The notes: a model not told the origin generated them from the sequence alone. Positions 1-13,500 are shown, numbered from the stretch's first letter. The stretch is DNA of 64,000 nucleotides from Symsagittifera roscoffensis (GCF_963678635.1 NC_087064.1:74213465-74277464), one strand, 5' to 3'. Numbers and translations: made by a program.

Positions 1-63
1 ACATTTGAAACTCAAATTAGCAACTGAACAACGCCTACAAAACGGAAACAATGCCGACAACCT
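1..63. repeat. 63-bp perfect direct repeat, left copy
   Basis: Identical to 869-931 (starts ACATTTGAAACTC, ends GCCGACAACCT). It begins at the window edge, so the repeat may extend to the left. Confidence 0.9.
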
Positions 64-860
64 GTTGCGTCGATTGAACCTATGATGCCAGATTTGACAG
101 GATAGTTTTCGAGAGAAGTCAAGAAGTTTCAAAAACGGTAAAAAAAAATCAAATGTTTGATTTTTCCGAGAGCCATAATGTTTAGCGTCAAAAAATTTTG
201 AGTCGTAATCGCGTATGCAAAGGAGCTTTCCACAACTCATTCTTTTGCTTGAACTCAAAATCTCAAATATGACAGGGTCTTTTGTTGTAAAATTCAAAAA
301 ATCTATACAAAAACTCTCAAACAATCAAAAAATTGTCTTTTACGAGGACGTTAACTTTTTGTGTAAAAAATGGTGACTGGCTGATATTGCAGGTGAGATT
401 CCCAATACCCTTTATCTCCATTGAACCCATAACCTCAGATTTGGGAGACTAGTTTTGTGGAAGTCAAAAAGATTCAAAAACGGTCAAAAAACGGTCAAAG
501 ATTTTAAAAAAAAACGGTCAGAAAGGTTTTTGGTAGCCGCTCATAGAGTGGAACTGTTCAAATCTGCACTATTTAATGAAACCAAGATCTCAGATTTGGT
601 AGGTTAGCTTAAGAGAAAACGAAAGAAACATCAAAAATATCCAAATATTCCCCCACAGACCTTTTAAGGCTGTAGAAAAACGAAAAGAGACCAGATGAGA
701 ATTCAGGCGCACAAGGCTGCCAGAGATCTTTCTATGGGTAACCCTTTTTGAAAATCGGTAGTTTTCCAAAGCGTCTCAAAGACAAACAAAATGAAAAACC
801 AAATCTTATAAATTTCCATAACATCTGTTTTTATCAAACAAGAATTTCAGGAAAACATGC
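60..860. repeat. Degenerate iterated subrepeat
   Basis: A block reading roughly 'TTGAACC..TGATCTCAGATTTGG.AGG.TAGTTTT.GAGA', then AAAGTTTCAAAAACGGTCAAA, recurs near 75, 420 and 575. The same block recurs at 19970-20050 and 45590-46150, so it is a dispersed array unit. Confidence 0.65.
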
Positions 861-868
861 CAAATAGG

Positions 869-931
869 ACATTTGAAACTCAAATTAGCAACTGAACAAC
901 GCCTACAAAACGGAAACAATGCCGACAACCT
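869..931. repeat. 63-bp perfect direct repeat, right copy
   Basis: Identical to bases 1-63. The DNA between the copies is built of diverged iterations of a shorter unit. Confidence 0.9.
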
Positions 932-2810
932 ATGAGCAGACACCAGTTTAGCCGAAAAAGAACTGATTTAAAAAAAAATTAAAGCTTCAAGTCCCCTAGC
1001 ATGATCAAAATCGCCTATATGGTACCCTAGTTATTGTACCCTAACATCAACAAAATCGCCTATATGAGCAGTACTAATTGAACTTGAATAAGTGATTCAA
1101 CTGATTTTGTTAAGCTAATTGTTAGCCCGAAAAAAGTCTACATTCCGATTTAATAACGCTTGCTAATCGCAAGCGTAAAATATGAGAACTATACACTGTT
1201 ATTTTAAAATTTCCGTAGTTGTAGACAGATATGCTTAACAACGGCTTGTTCGAGCGAGGCAGTTCAAATAAGGTAAAACATTGACACCCTTTAAATTGGG
1301 GTTAAAAGTTCAAAAAGGAATATACGTTTTATCAGAACTGAATTAACTTGCCAAATTTTTGTTTTCCGCAGACATTCAGCATAAGCTAACTTTGCATTTA
1401 CTGGCTGAGTACAGAAAAGCGTAATTTTCCTTCCTTTTAGTAAATGTTTTTGAAATGAAATTGAAAATAAATCAAAAATCAAATTTGAGTGTGAAAAAAT
1501 TTCAAGACTTTTCCTCAAGAAAACCAAAACAAAACACCCGACTTGAATAAAAGACAATCACTTCGTTCATAAACACTTAACTGAACCAATAAAACGACAA
1601 TTCAACAGAAACGACAAATAGCAGAGATTATAAAAAAAGGATTAAAAAACTCCTCAGAGAGCAACTCCCAGTACAGTTAATTGAAAATCAAGCTCAAATG
1701 AATTGATTTAGCAATGCTCAGCGACCAAACTCATGCCGAAGCGGAAAATTGACTTGCTGTGTTTCACGAAATTGATATAAACATTGAAGAAAATGAAACA
1801 TTGACATGAAAAATTAGTATATTATTTGGAAGGCAATTTGCGATCCCAAAAGACACGAAGACACTTTTAAACTACCAAAAAACGGCATGATCATCATGAA
1901 GAAAAAACAATGTCAAACCTGATATACTGGCATTTACCGAAAAATGTAACTTCACGAAAACAATTTTGACAGCAAATTTAAAAACTATTTTACACTGAGG
2001 TGGAACAGTGCTTCGCAGCACTTGAGATTAAACAGAAAAAAAAAGCACGGAACTTAGCCGAAATAAAAAACTTAAAAGCCACTAAGACGAAACTGAAAAC
2101 AAAATTAACCAAACTGAATGAGTAAAACTTTTACCAACTAAAATGCCACAATTTTTAGAGCGGACGCATTTTAATCAGTATACGAAAAAGTTCATTAAAA
2201 ACATCCGACCCTGCCCAATGGGTTCGAACCCTCTAATTTTGTTGCTGGTCTCCTTCCTTATCTACGCTACAGATCCATGATACATTGAAGCTAAAGTGTT
2301 ATTGGTACAATAATAGTCTATGTAAATATCCTTAGCATTGGCTGCTTGGAAAAAAATAGATATTTCATACTATAACAAAAGTTTTTCTTGTGTAATCAAG
2401 CGGTAGCTAAGCAAAATTTTCAAACTCCGCCCGAAGCAACAACTCCTCCGCCTCGAAATTTTAGAGCTAAGTTTTTACGCCTCTCTGAAGCACACGCGCC
2501 CAAAAAGTGATTTCGCTCTATAAGCGTCGTATTATTAAACAACCAATTAGAGAAACCATAAGTCAAAATCATAAAGCGAAATAAACTTAAAATCGGTTAA
2601 CAAAAAATAAAACAAACTGTTCAAAATGATTTGGTAAATTTACAAATCACAGAAATATTTGAAATTGACTTTCAATTATCGTGAAAATCCCTAGAGCAAA
2701 CGAAAATTTTCATGCTTTCAAAAGCGAGCAACAAAATAAGCAGACAAACGACGGTCTAACAAATGAATTTTTCAAGACAAAAAATTTGAAAATATTGCCA
2801 ACAGTTGAAA

Positions 2811-3173
2811 AAGAGTCATGAACGCAAAGAAACAAAATAGACCGACTGATTTTAAAAAAAAACTCATATTTCGAAGTTGAAAAAAAATATATATGACCTG
2901 AAACCTCTTCGAAATTTTAAAACAAAAAATGATTGATTTCTTTGATAAAATTAACCCAATTTGAGAAAACTGTATCAGTACGTAAATTTTTAATTCCGCT
3001 ATTAAATCTGAAAAACAAAACCGTTTTTCGTGACTTTTACTCTTTTGCTGTTTGATAGTGGAGTTTGCCTCCCTTTTATCAATGGAAATGAAGTGAACCT
3101 AAAAAAAATCAAGGGTCAAACTGCGAAAAATCACATTTTAGCGAGAACGAAATTCAGGAGAAAAAAACGTCAA

Positions 3174-3241
<68 letters not shown>
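2811..3241. mobile_element. MITE-like element copy, right part replaced by (AT)n
   Basis: Starts with the family's terminal AAGAGTCATGAACGC and has its internal landmarks (GAGAAAACTG.ATCA, GATAGTGGAGTTTGCC). It ends in the AT tract where other copies read GACATATATATAGGAG. Confidence 0.6.
3177..3240. repeat. (AT)32 microsatellite
   Basis: 64 nt of uninterrupted AT dinucleotide. Confidence 0.98.
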
Positions 3242-3245
<4 letters not shown>

Positions 3246-4170
3246 CCAACCCAGAACATAAGCCGTCTCAAGCACGGAGATTATCGGCGAATTCTGTAAG
3301 CAATTATCTCATCGGCGAACTCGGGTTGTTTACGGCAAAAAAGTACAGTACCCAATTCCAATAAATTTTTTATTCGCAAAGATAAATATAAGCTTGAACT
3401 CAAAACCACGCCAATCCAGATTCCACAAAAAATTCAGATGCTTTGAGTGATAACCCATACTGATTTTTATCAGAAATTTAACCTGCAAAAAATGGGGAGC
3501 TTTATGGGCGTAGAAGAAAAACCAGACTTTTTTCTTTGTAGATTTAAGGTTAATAGCGACTTTTTTCTTTGTAGATTTAGAATAAATAGCGAAGAATTGA
3601 ATTGGCTCTCTGTGAGATCAGACCACCAGCCCCCTCCCAGTTCCGCGTTTTCTTTTTAATTTAACTTTTGTTTTAGAGTAAATAGCGAAAAATTGAATTG
3701 GCTATGTGTGAGGCTAGACAACCCCCTCCCCTCGCAATGACGTGTTTTCCGTTTTCATTTTGTTTTTGTTTTTGCACAGACAACAGTGGTCGAGCATACT
3801 GGGCAACTGGTTATTATTTTTCTCAAATCAACTCAAAACAGGTCACCAATAAAATAAATTTTTGCTTTGCCACAAACCCATAAGCCCTGATAATTCCCAG
3901 TTACCAATAATGAGTTCAACTAAAAGCACATTGTAATACCAAACGCTTTTTCAAGATCTGCAAAAAGAGATTCAGCTGTAAATTATTTTCTGTTCATTAA
4001 CTTCTAAATTTTAGGATGCTACAAGGCGCGATGCATGCAATCCTAGCTGATAGTTAGAATTTTACTTTTCAGCACGTTGAGGCCGGATAAGTTCAACCAA
4101 AATCATTCAAATTATTCCCCATTCCCCATACAAATTTTTTCAGTTAAATACCCAACGGCGCAGAGGACTA

Positions 4171-4176
4171 TTTATT
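4171..4176 (-). terminator. Candidate poly(A) signal of the SLC22 gene
   Basis: AATAAA on the minus strand about 190 nt downstream of the TAA. An ATTAAA lies nearer the stop, at about 4272. Position and spacing are the only evidence. Confidence 0.4.
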
Positions 4177-4363
4177 TCAACCTAACCCGACTATAACTTA
4201 CTTAAAAGGGCCAAGCTTGCATTCTAGCTCTCATGGATTCTATTTCTTTGATGTGTTAATTTGAATTGATTTTTAATCTGCATCATAGCTTTCTAATATA
4301 CGCGACCATGATCAAATTTTGACTGGTGTAAACTGTTAATCTGTTGATTGGTACATGTATTAA

Positions 4364-4504
4364 TTACCTATTGCATATTTGGCCCCAATTCCTCAGTGGT
4401 ATGAGTTGACTGTCGGAGAGTGTCTGTGGGAGAGCAGTGCCCAGAGTCTCAGGGAGGAAGAGAGACTGGAAGGCAGCCACGAAGCCCAACATTGACACAC
4501 ACGC
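4364..4504 (-). CDS. SLC22 exon 10 (helix 12, stop)
   Basis: Acceptor CTTGTTTAG|GCGTGT, phase 0. Encodes ACVSMLGFVAAFQSLFLPET, LGTALPQTL, then a short polar tail ending at TAA (4366-4364). LPETLG.ALPQT is the standard end of SLC22 proteins. Confidence 0.91.
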   Translation of the reverse strand, partial: ACVSMLGFVAAFQSLFLPETLGTALPQTLSDSQLIPLRNWGQICNR

Positions 4505-7500
4505 CTAAACAAGGGAAGAGATAATACATTATTTTCCGTGAATCGCAGAAAAAAATAAGTTTCCGCGAATCGTAGAAAACCTATCAAAACAAGTTGAGCG
4601 TTTCAACGATAGTCCATTTCTATTGTTTGCCCACATTCCAGACTGAAACATTTTATTGAGATGAGATTTTTTGCGGAGCAAGGCAGTTATTTTTGTGTCT
4701 AGAAACTTCACGTGGTACCACTATTTCAGCCGAAACGGTCAAGCTGTGGTAGACCTGAAGCCAAACGTCACGCGAGACACGCTATCATGACGATTTCAGA
4801 GGATCGAATAGACAATCTGACAATATGAGAGCGAAAGTTCAGTTATAGATCAGAACTTTTTTTTTACTGTTAGTAAGGCATATTATCTCTTACCTGGGCC
4901 ACAATTCCGAACTCGAGTGCGAATGGGACTAATAGAAGACCGACTCGGCCACACAAAGAGGACAGTCCCATGCCTGTGTTGCGCAGAGGAGTGGGATAGA
5001 GTTCACTGCTCCAGATGTAGACCAATCCGAATGCTGACCCGAAGAAGAACTTACCCCCTATCGTCAGCCACATCGCAGTCCGGTCGGCCGCCTGGGGGGA
5101 GAAGCGCTCTTCGAAATAGACTGTGGTAGTCATCAAAGTGCCAAGACCACACAAAGCACCTGAACAAAAACTCATTAACTGTCTTTTTACTAAACGCCCG
5201 CTCAAATTTGCTTCAAATCTCAAAATGTTTATGAGTAAAACGGCACCTGATTCGAATACAAACGAGTTGGCAAAGTACAGTTCGAATCAAGTTTAATTAG
5301 AAGTGTCGTGACAGTGTACCTTTTTAAGACGGGCAGGACCAAGTATGACACCTTTCAAATGGTGTTTTTGTCGCTCACGTGTTCAAAAAAACGACGTAGG
5401 AGTGGGACAGTAGCAATTCTACAGTCCCTCATAATCTATTATCTCAAACCATCTTATACTGCTTTCAAACATAATAGCCCAAATTTTTCCATACTTCACT
5501 GTTTCGTGGTCTAAATTAGGTGAATTGACGTTATAAGCTGAGATTTTAGAAACCTGACCTAATCTCATGATCTTGACTGACTTTTGAGTTTCTTTAATTC
5601 GGTGAGAATCAAATCCCTAAAGGACTCATTTGCACATAAAACCCCTGAAACAGCCCTGATTTGTTGAATATTCGCTATTAAATGGGAGAAAATTTGTTAC
5701 CGGATGTCATGAATAGGCAGAACATGGGTCGTCTTCCGAATATCTGCATGGTGCATATGAACACGAGGACACTGGGGATGCCAATGAGTGCACCATAGAT
5801 GAAAGAGAGGTAGGGGTCACTACCATGTAGAGAGGCCATGTTCAGATAGATCACGTAGAAGGCAGAGGTCACCGAGAACCTGTGAAGATAATAAACAAAC
5901 AAACAAACTTACAGTTTTATAAATCTCAATAGTAAACGGTGTTTTACTACACAATTCTATTACTGTATCATGTCTAGGAGGGACAATAGCGACATTGTAT
6001 TGAGACAAAAAATGTGATCAAACGGTAAATTTTAGAGTGAGAAAACTTGTAGTAATGGCTGCAAAAAAAATAATTTTTTCGAGCTTCAAGGTAATTATAA
6101 AATGAGTGATGGAGTTGTGGTTGAAGAAATTGAGTATCTTCTGCTGAAATACTAGGATCGTGGCATTAAAGCACCGATACTTTCTCTCATTGTTCAGAAG
6201 AGCAAACGAAACACAATCAGGCGAATGAACCGCCGTTACCAGCGTCTAGCAGAGTACCACAACATTCCAATACGAAATAAAAATGATGTCTCCTCTGTCG
6301 GCTTTCATCCACGACCTGATAAAATCCGTAAACTTGTAGCAGATTTCAGAACTGATATTCATAAATTGTAATAAAAGAATCTGTAAAAGCTTCTGTAAAT
6401 TTATCACTATCAGTATCTTCATTCCTGATTAATTTTTCGAGCTTTCGGTCGCTTTGCCCTTAAATTTCTTCATTACTTAAACAAAAAAACATAGCCAATT
6501 GACAGCTGGAAAAGAGTAATGAACTTAAGTATAAAAAACTTCTAGCTTGACTTTCTAGAAAAATTTTTGATTGGCAGTTTTTGATAACATTAACCCAACT
6601 TGAGAAAACTGGATCAAAAGGTAACGTTTTTGTTCCGCTGGAAATCTTAAAATTAAACTCCACTTTCGAAACTAGAAAACATTCACGTTTTTTCGCGCCA
6701 TTTCCACGTTCGTATTTGGAGAGTGCTATCAACGTAGCTTTCAGCAGATGAAATTCAATGAACTCAAAAAGTGCATATATACTTAAGTGCATTCATAAAT
6801 GCAATAATTTGTAAGAATACACATCTGTAGTTATAAGAGCATTTCAAAAATTTTTGCAAAAAAATCACCAAGAGCTATATAAAAGTCTTCATTACGTTCA
6901 TTACTCTTAATCAATTGTTAATCTTGTTATTCCCCATAATATATCAGCCGATGTCTAACTTACTTCGCTGTGAGAAAATTTTGACTTCTTTAATCAGATT
7001 TTTATCAATGTTATGTCGCTTTCCTATCCCTTCCTTGGGCAATGGCCGCTGTAGCAGCTGTCCAAAATTTACACAGGCGAAGCTTCGCTTTGCAAATACT
7101 TGCGAGAAAACGACAAAAAGCAGCTCTATAAAGTTCAAAAATAAAAATAAAAGAAATAAGCCTCGAATTAGCAAAGATTCTGATACTTCTGAGATTCGAA
7201 CCTACGATCTAGTGATTAAGAGTCTCACACACTACTAATCACTCAGCCACGGAAGCTTAATTTACGCCGAACACTACCCACCACAAAAGCCGAGAACAGA
7301 TGCCATGCAATTTCCGATGCTACTGTGAAATTTCCAAATAAGTGGATACTTTTATTAGCGAGTTAGGTTCGAAAAAAAGAAGGTTCATAATAACACACTA
7401 AGCTGATCGCAAGTGTAAATACGTGGTTCAGTATTGGTTCAGAAAATCTTGTTAGACAAGTTATCAGGCATATAATTTGCATGCAATTTTGGTGGCTCAC

Positions 7501-10500
7501 CAGTTAAACATGGTCATGAGTGACTTGGCCCTGACAGTTGGGTGTCTGAACAGATCCAGGGCAGAGGCAGAAGAGCCAGAGGATCCAGGGATAGAGACAG
7601 AGTCACACGTGGCCCGCTCCTCGTTGTCACTTCTGCTGTCAATACTATTCCCTCCATCACTGTCTTCGCCCATGTACTCCTTGCGATCACCCTTATTTTT
7701 ATCCCCCTATCATACAAAACACATCAAAGTAGAAAAAATCAAAGTGATCACTGATCCAACAACATTTTTGAATTCTTAGCATTTTTTGCGCACAGATGAA
7801 AACATACACATTAAAAATACCAAAACTGAATAAACTTCCACAAATATCAAGTCTTTGATTAAACTTCTCCATCTCAGAGGAGTGTGTAATCGTATAGATT
7901 TTCCAAGTTTCAATAATCTGTGGCTACGAAAAAATTCTCGAGTACAACTTCAAGGAACAAATCACTTCGTTCATAACCAAAGAAATTTAACAACTTTAAT
8001 GTAAAAACTAAGACTGACCTGTTGTGGTAAATCTTCTTTGGCAAGGAGCGATTCAGTATTCTCATTTTTCTTTTTCTTTCTTTTCATTTTTGTCTGGTCA
8101 GAAGGCTCCGATGTGCAGTAGAATTGTTTCAGTTGTATGAGTTTGGAGGGTGGGATAGGACGTCTGTTCATGATGGACATCCTCTTAATCACAGCCTCCG
8201 CTTTGTCCATTCTGCCTTGGGACAGTAGCCACAAGGGCGACTCGTAGAGGAACCTAAACATGCGAATCTGTGTAAATTTAAATCAGAAGACTCGCTGATT
8301 TTATATATGTTGTCATCAATCCAGTAGTTGAAACAGACTCAAAACTTAAAGTCTTAGAATTTTTCCGATAAATATAGTTTCATAATTATATAATTGGTCA
8401 ACAGAAAGTTTCAACAAATACCCTGGATTAAAAAAAATATTTGATTGTTCTACCTAAATTTTGTTTTTTGCATGAAAAATATGCAAAACTATGCCATAAA
8501 AATAGCAACTCACATCAGCACAAGGAAGAATGAGACGAAGCTGGTGAGAGTGAGTACTTGAGGCACTTGTCTCCAGGAGGAGGCCAGATAGAACAGGAGA
8601 CAGGCAGACAACTCCCCCAACACACTCGCACTCTCTACCTTCACACTCACCAGGTACCGGTGGGAACTGCCGAAGCTCTCAGTCAGCAACACAAACAACG
8701 ACAAGAAGATGCCGTAGCCTAAAAACCAAATTAAAACTATGAACAAGTTCAACATAACCACAAAAGCCTTGTTCTATCTTATGTTTTGAAAAAACCTTGT
8801 TTTGCAAACAAATCAAATTTGAGCGGTAAGAAAAATCAAATTTTAACCTTTCCCTGCAGAAAATCATGGGCGTTTCACTATGTTCATTGACACTCACACA
8901 CAAACCATTTAAAAAGATCGAAAATAGATCTACCTAAATTTTCATACGTTTCTCCCAACTTATCAGACAATTGCTTGATAAAACTTGGGTAGACGGACGC
9001 CCGTTGAACTGAAAAAAGTCTTTGTCATAATAAAGGAAAATAATGAAAATTCAGAGTTGGTTTACAACCAACATAAACAAAAATTTAGAATGAAAAACGG
9101 GAATTTAAAATTCAGAAATGCTCAAAAATATCTGTTGGCCCAAATGGATTCAGTGCGTTTGTTAGACAATTTTTAAACAGAGGCGCAGCAGCTCTATCAT
9201 GTGACATAAGAAAAAATTATTGTTGCAGTAGCTACGCCCAACGCCATCGTCTGCTGGATTTTGTGGGGTAGCTTCGTTTTGTTCTGTTTCTTGGTTGCCA
9301 ACGCTATCCAGTACTTCATCTTCGTAGGATATGAAGGTTGATTGGGTTTCCACTAGTCCCTGCCCAGTGCTCTTGTCCCCCGGCAGAATAGTTGGGGTAT
9401 GCCACATGAGTGGTTACATGAATACCGTTTAAGCATGGACTTGTTTTGATATTGCTGATCCATCTTTCGAAGTCAGCTCTTCGTCGTTGTCGATGTGTGC
9501 TGTTCAAAAGTCAGCATCTTCGTCGTCATTTGACTGAGATTTGTTTCCTAAGGGCGTTCAGCTCTCTGCTCCCTCGTGATATGAAGTTTGAGGAACTCAG
9601 TAACTTCGAGGGGATGAAGCCAGAGGTCTTCAGTAGGCAGGCAAGTCGGGTTTCGAGTGCAGTTGAATAAATGATGCGGCGTCTCATTACAGTCTGGACA
9701 GGAATTGTATACCTCACTTTTTATACGGCTTAGGTATGAGTTAGTGAGCGGATTGTACCCGGAGCCGAGTTGAGCAAACCGTATGCGCGCTATCCGCAGA
9801 CATAAGAAAAAGTAGAAATAAGCCTCGTATTAGCGAAAAACTCGGCTACCTGTAGGTTACGAATTTGCGACCTACTGCAATCAAAAGATTCTGAGTCCCA
9901 CGCACTATATAGTCAGCCACGCAAGCTTAACAACCGACAAACACTAGTCACGAATAAAGTAGTTACATATGCTAATAAATTGCCAATGCGATTCAGCAGG
10001 AGTGGCACCAAATACAAATAGACTCAATTTTGCGTGTAATAATTTGGAATATAACAATTTGAAGGCACCACACTAACTTTGAATGTAACAAATCTCAAAG
10101 CAAAAAACCACATTATGCATAAACTATGCATTTAAAAAATTGCGAGATATATTGAGTTAGAAAATTTCTGAAATCGAGTTTTTATCATTGTTATGTTGTT
10201 TGGAACAAATAGATTTTTCGGTTTATTTGATGAATTGAAAATGCATCAACTGTGTCAACTCATTATTATTCGAATACAAAAGTACATGCTATCAAAAAAC
10301 TGTACAGGTGTTCCACCACTATTGGGGTGCCGCAACAATATTTGCGATTTAGGTTGAAAAAAAAAGAAGTACTAATATACTCGCTTCGCGCGTTTAATTA
10401 CAATTGTCAATCGATAGTTTAAGAATTAGGCAATTACCTGAAAAACGAAATGCGGCAAAAACCGATTTTTTAGATTTCAGTTATGCATAAATTATTCTTT

Positions 10501-13500
10501 GGCAGATCGTATGCATTAGAATGTTGCATTTAAACTCATGATGATATTAACAGTAATCCATGATATTAAAAAAAAGAGAAGTATGCCAGCCCAAATAGGG
10601 TAGGGACCTATTCAGCAAAGGGCTTTTAATAACGGAAGATGGAAACGAATGTTAGACAAAACAACACCATTCATTTGCAACACTATTGATATTTCATGTT
10701 TGTAAATGGTACTTTTTACCCAATAGCCCATTATGCAGATGCCGTTTCACAGCTGGCGGGTTTCAAATGTAGTCTAAGTCCCATGTCATTACCTGTGAAG
10801 CAGTTGAGGAAGTATAGAATGAGGAACTGGTAGTAGTTGGCGGATAGGGAGAGGAGGGCGTTGATGATAATCTTGCTGAAGAGCAGATAGAGAGCCACTT
10901 TCCTTCTTCCAACCCTGTCTGACAAGCGCCCAATCACCACTGAGGCCACGAGGTAACCGAGACCTAAATTAAGAAAACCGTAATATACCTGGTACCGTAA
11001 GTACATTTAGTATCGCAAGTCGCACGTAGAAAACATTTAAAAATATAAGTTTTAGTGCTCAAATTTACATGTCATTATTATTCAAAAAATTTGAAAATAA
11101 AAACCCGTCGCATAATTTTTGACCACTAAGCGCTCGGAAAATTAACATAGAAACATTATTCAATAGATAATCAAAAACTAAAACGTCTGCTTAGACATGA
11201 GCTAAAAATTGTTTTCTTCAACTGGTTTGAAACAAGAAGTTGATTCGACCCAATGAAAATGGGTGATAACTTAACTAGCCCAGATTTGACTCTGCGATGG
11301 ACTTGTAGTGTAGATTCTCGCAGATGAGGTCGAAGTCGGACACCACAGTGCTGTGGAATGGGTAGCAGCACTCGTACTCTATCTGCCCGCCCACCGAAGC
11401 ACAATCGGAGAGCGAGTAGCCCGCATCACATGAGTCACTGCATTAGACAAAAACAACATAGGTAAAGTGTCATTGCAGAGACTAAACCCATGCATGGGGA
11501 GATCTTTACTTCAAAGCTCACCGCCTTTAGAACTGTTTTACGTTATCCATTTTAAGCTGGAGCAGCGGGTTAAATTTAATGGGTTAAAACTTTCCAAAAA
11601 ATTCATAAAACGCTTTTTTTGTCTGTTTTTATTCGCCTGCGATGCAGAACATTTCAAAATAGGGTCTTTAGAACGTTTTGAAAAATTCGCAATCCCCCCA
11701 CGAGAAAACCCTAGATCTGCGCTTGCAAAGACATGATGACGTTTAAGCGAGTTATTTTTACTCGTGAAATAATTGTAGAGAAGATCCGGAAAACCAAAAC
11801 ATAGCCAATCGAAGATTGGAAAAGAGTAATAAACGAAGTAAACATAAAAAAAACACCGACTTAGAAAAAATCTCAACTTTCGAAATTCAAAGAAGAAAAT
11901 AGATGCCCTTTAAGCTCTTTGAAAGTAGAAATCGCTCACGTTTTTTGCGCCATTTCCACGCTCGTATTTGGAGAGTGCGTTTTTCCGTCATTTTCAGCAG
12001 ATGAATTTCAATTGAACTCAAAAAGCGCATTATACCTAGGTGCATCAAAATTTTGAGACTTTTTCCTGAAAAAAAAAAACAAAAAAATCAGCAAGACCTA
12101 TCTAAGAGTCTTCACTACGTTCATTACTCTTAAAAACAAAACAAAAATGGCAGAAACAAACGTCAAATCACTTCAAAACTTTTGGAAATGAGTTTAAGCA
12201 TATAACATTTATTTGCTATATCTTGTGCAATCACTTGCAGAGGCGACGCGGATCTTAGGACGAAACTCAGAAACTATGACAACAAAAAATGATCTAACAA
12301 ATTTGAAAACTAAGAATACATACCAAACGAAATACAAGGGAGCCAAAATATAAGCAGACTATACCTAGTTTAAGTAAACCGATGAAAAACAAGAATAATT
12401 TTGCAAACCGTTGGAGAAACAGAAACGAAATTTTTGCAATTCAAAATCCAAATCACTTAAAAAAAATGACTGCTGAAACAGATTTTTAGGTTTGTTTCGG
12501 CACCCATTCGAGTAACATTATGATTTGACTGCAAACAAATCGTCTAATGGATTTAACTATTTGAACAAGTCTTTCGTATTTTCTTGATGCAAGAACAAAA
12601 ATAGGCAACAGATAGTTGGAAAAGAGTCAACGAACGCAAGTAAACAGAAAAGAAAACTGACTTATTCTCAAAAAAATGGCCTTGAAGCTCTTTGAATTTC
12701 CAAAACAATTTATGGTTGACAATTTTTTGATAAAAGGAAGCCATTTGCGAAAACTGGATCATTAGGTAAATATTGTTTCGCTGAGAAATAAGATAGTTAA
12801 ATTCCGTTTTCAAAATTAGAAGTCGCTCACGTTTTTTGTGAGCTTAACAATTTCGCTGTTCGATATTAGAGTTTGCCTTCCTTTTACACAGTTGAAGCTT
12901 CGCTTTGCAAACACTAGTGAGAACATGACAAAGTGCAATAAAAACAGTGCAAATAATAGCTCTACAAAGTGCAATAAAAATAGAAATAAGCCTCGAATTA
13001 GCAAAAATTCGGCTAGATTCGAGCTGCGACCTACTGCAATCAAAAGAATTTGAGTATCACGCACTAACCACTCAGTCCCCTACGCTTAACCACCGACAAA
13101 CACTAGTCAAAAATAAAGCAGCTACATATGCTAATACAAATAGACACAATTTTGAAAGTAATAATTAGGAATATGACAAACTGAAGGCATCCACATTAAC
13201 TTTGCAGGTAACAAATTGCAAAGCATAAAGCTGCATTAACTATAAATTAAGCATTTCAAAAAATTTCGAGAAATATTGAGCTAGAAAGTTTCTGAAATCG
13301 AGTTTTTGTTTTTGTTATGTTGTTTGAAACAAATAGTTTTTTTCGGTTCATTTGATTAATTAAAAATGCATCAACTGTTTTAACTTAATAGTAGTCGAAT
13401 GTCAAAGCACATGCTATTTGCGTCTTAGATTGGAGAAAAAAGAAGGTTCTTACTAAAACACTAAGCTGACGCTAGTTTAAGCAAAGGAAATGAACTGAAC

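Larger units (their letters stand above)
1..4170. other. Gene-free, repeat-rich stretch beyond the SLC22 3' end
   Basis: No convincing coding region. It holds degenerate subrepeats (60-860), a 63-bp direct repeat (1-63 and 869-931), part of a MITE-like element from about 2811, an (AT)32 tract, and a 35-bp tandem pair at about 3527-3594. Confidence 0.7.
9183..10400 (-). repeat. A-element copy, longer form, split by the LINE
   Basis: The left edge (GAGGCGCAGCAGCTCTATCA) and right part (from 9812, AGTAGAAATAAGCCTCG) join once the LINE and one target duplicate are removed. The tRNA-like core lies at 9850-9935. The right half matches 13005-13480 and, in part, 20600-21340. Confidence 0.65.

Noticed and set aside
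3030..3242. Plus-strand frame of 70 codons ending in alternating Tyr-Ile
   Set aside because: The Tyr-Ile run is only the (AT)32 microsatellite; the rest is a transposon copy.
6153..6155. Idea that TAG is reassigned to an amino acid in this organism
   Set aside because: Two independent plus-strand ORFs share internal TAGs, but the WD gene ends at TAG right after its last conserved segment, and the ORF pair evolves neutrally, so decay is simpler.
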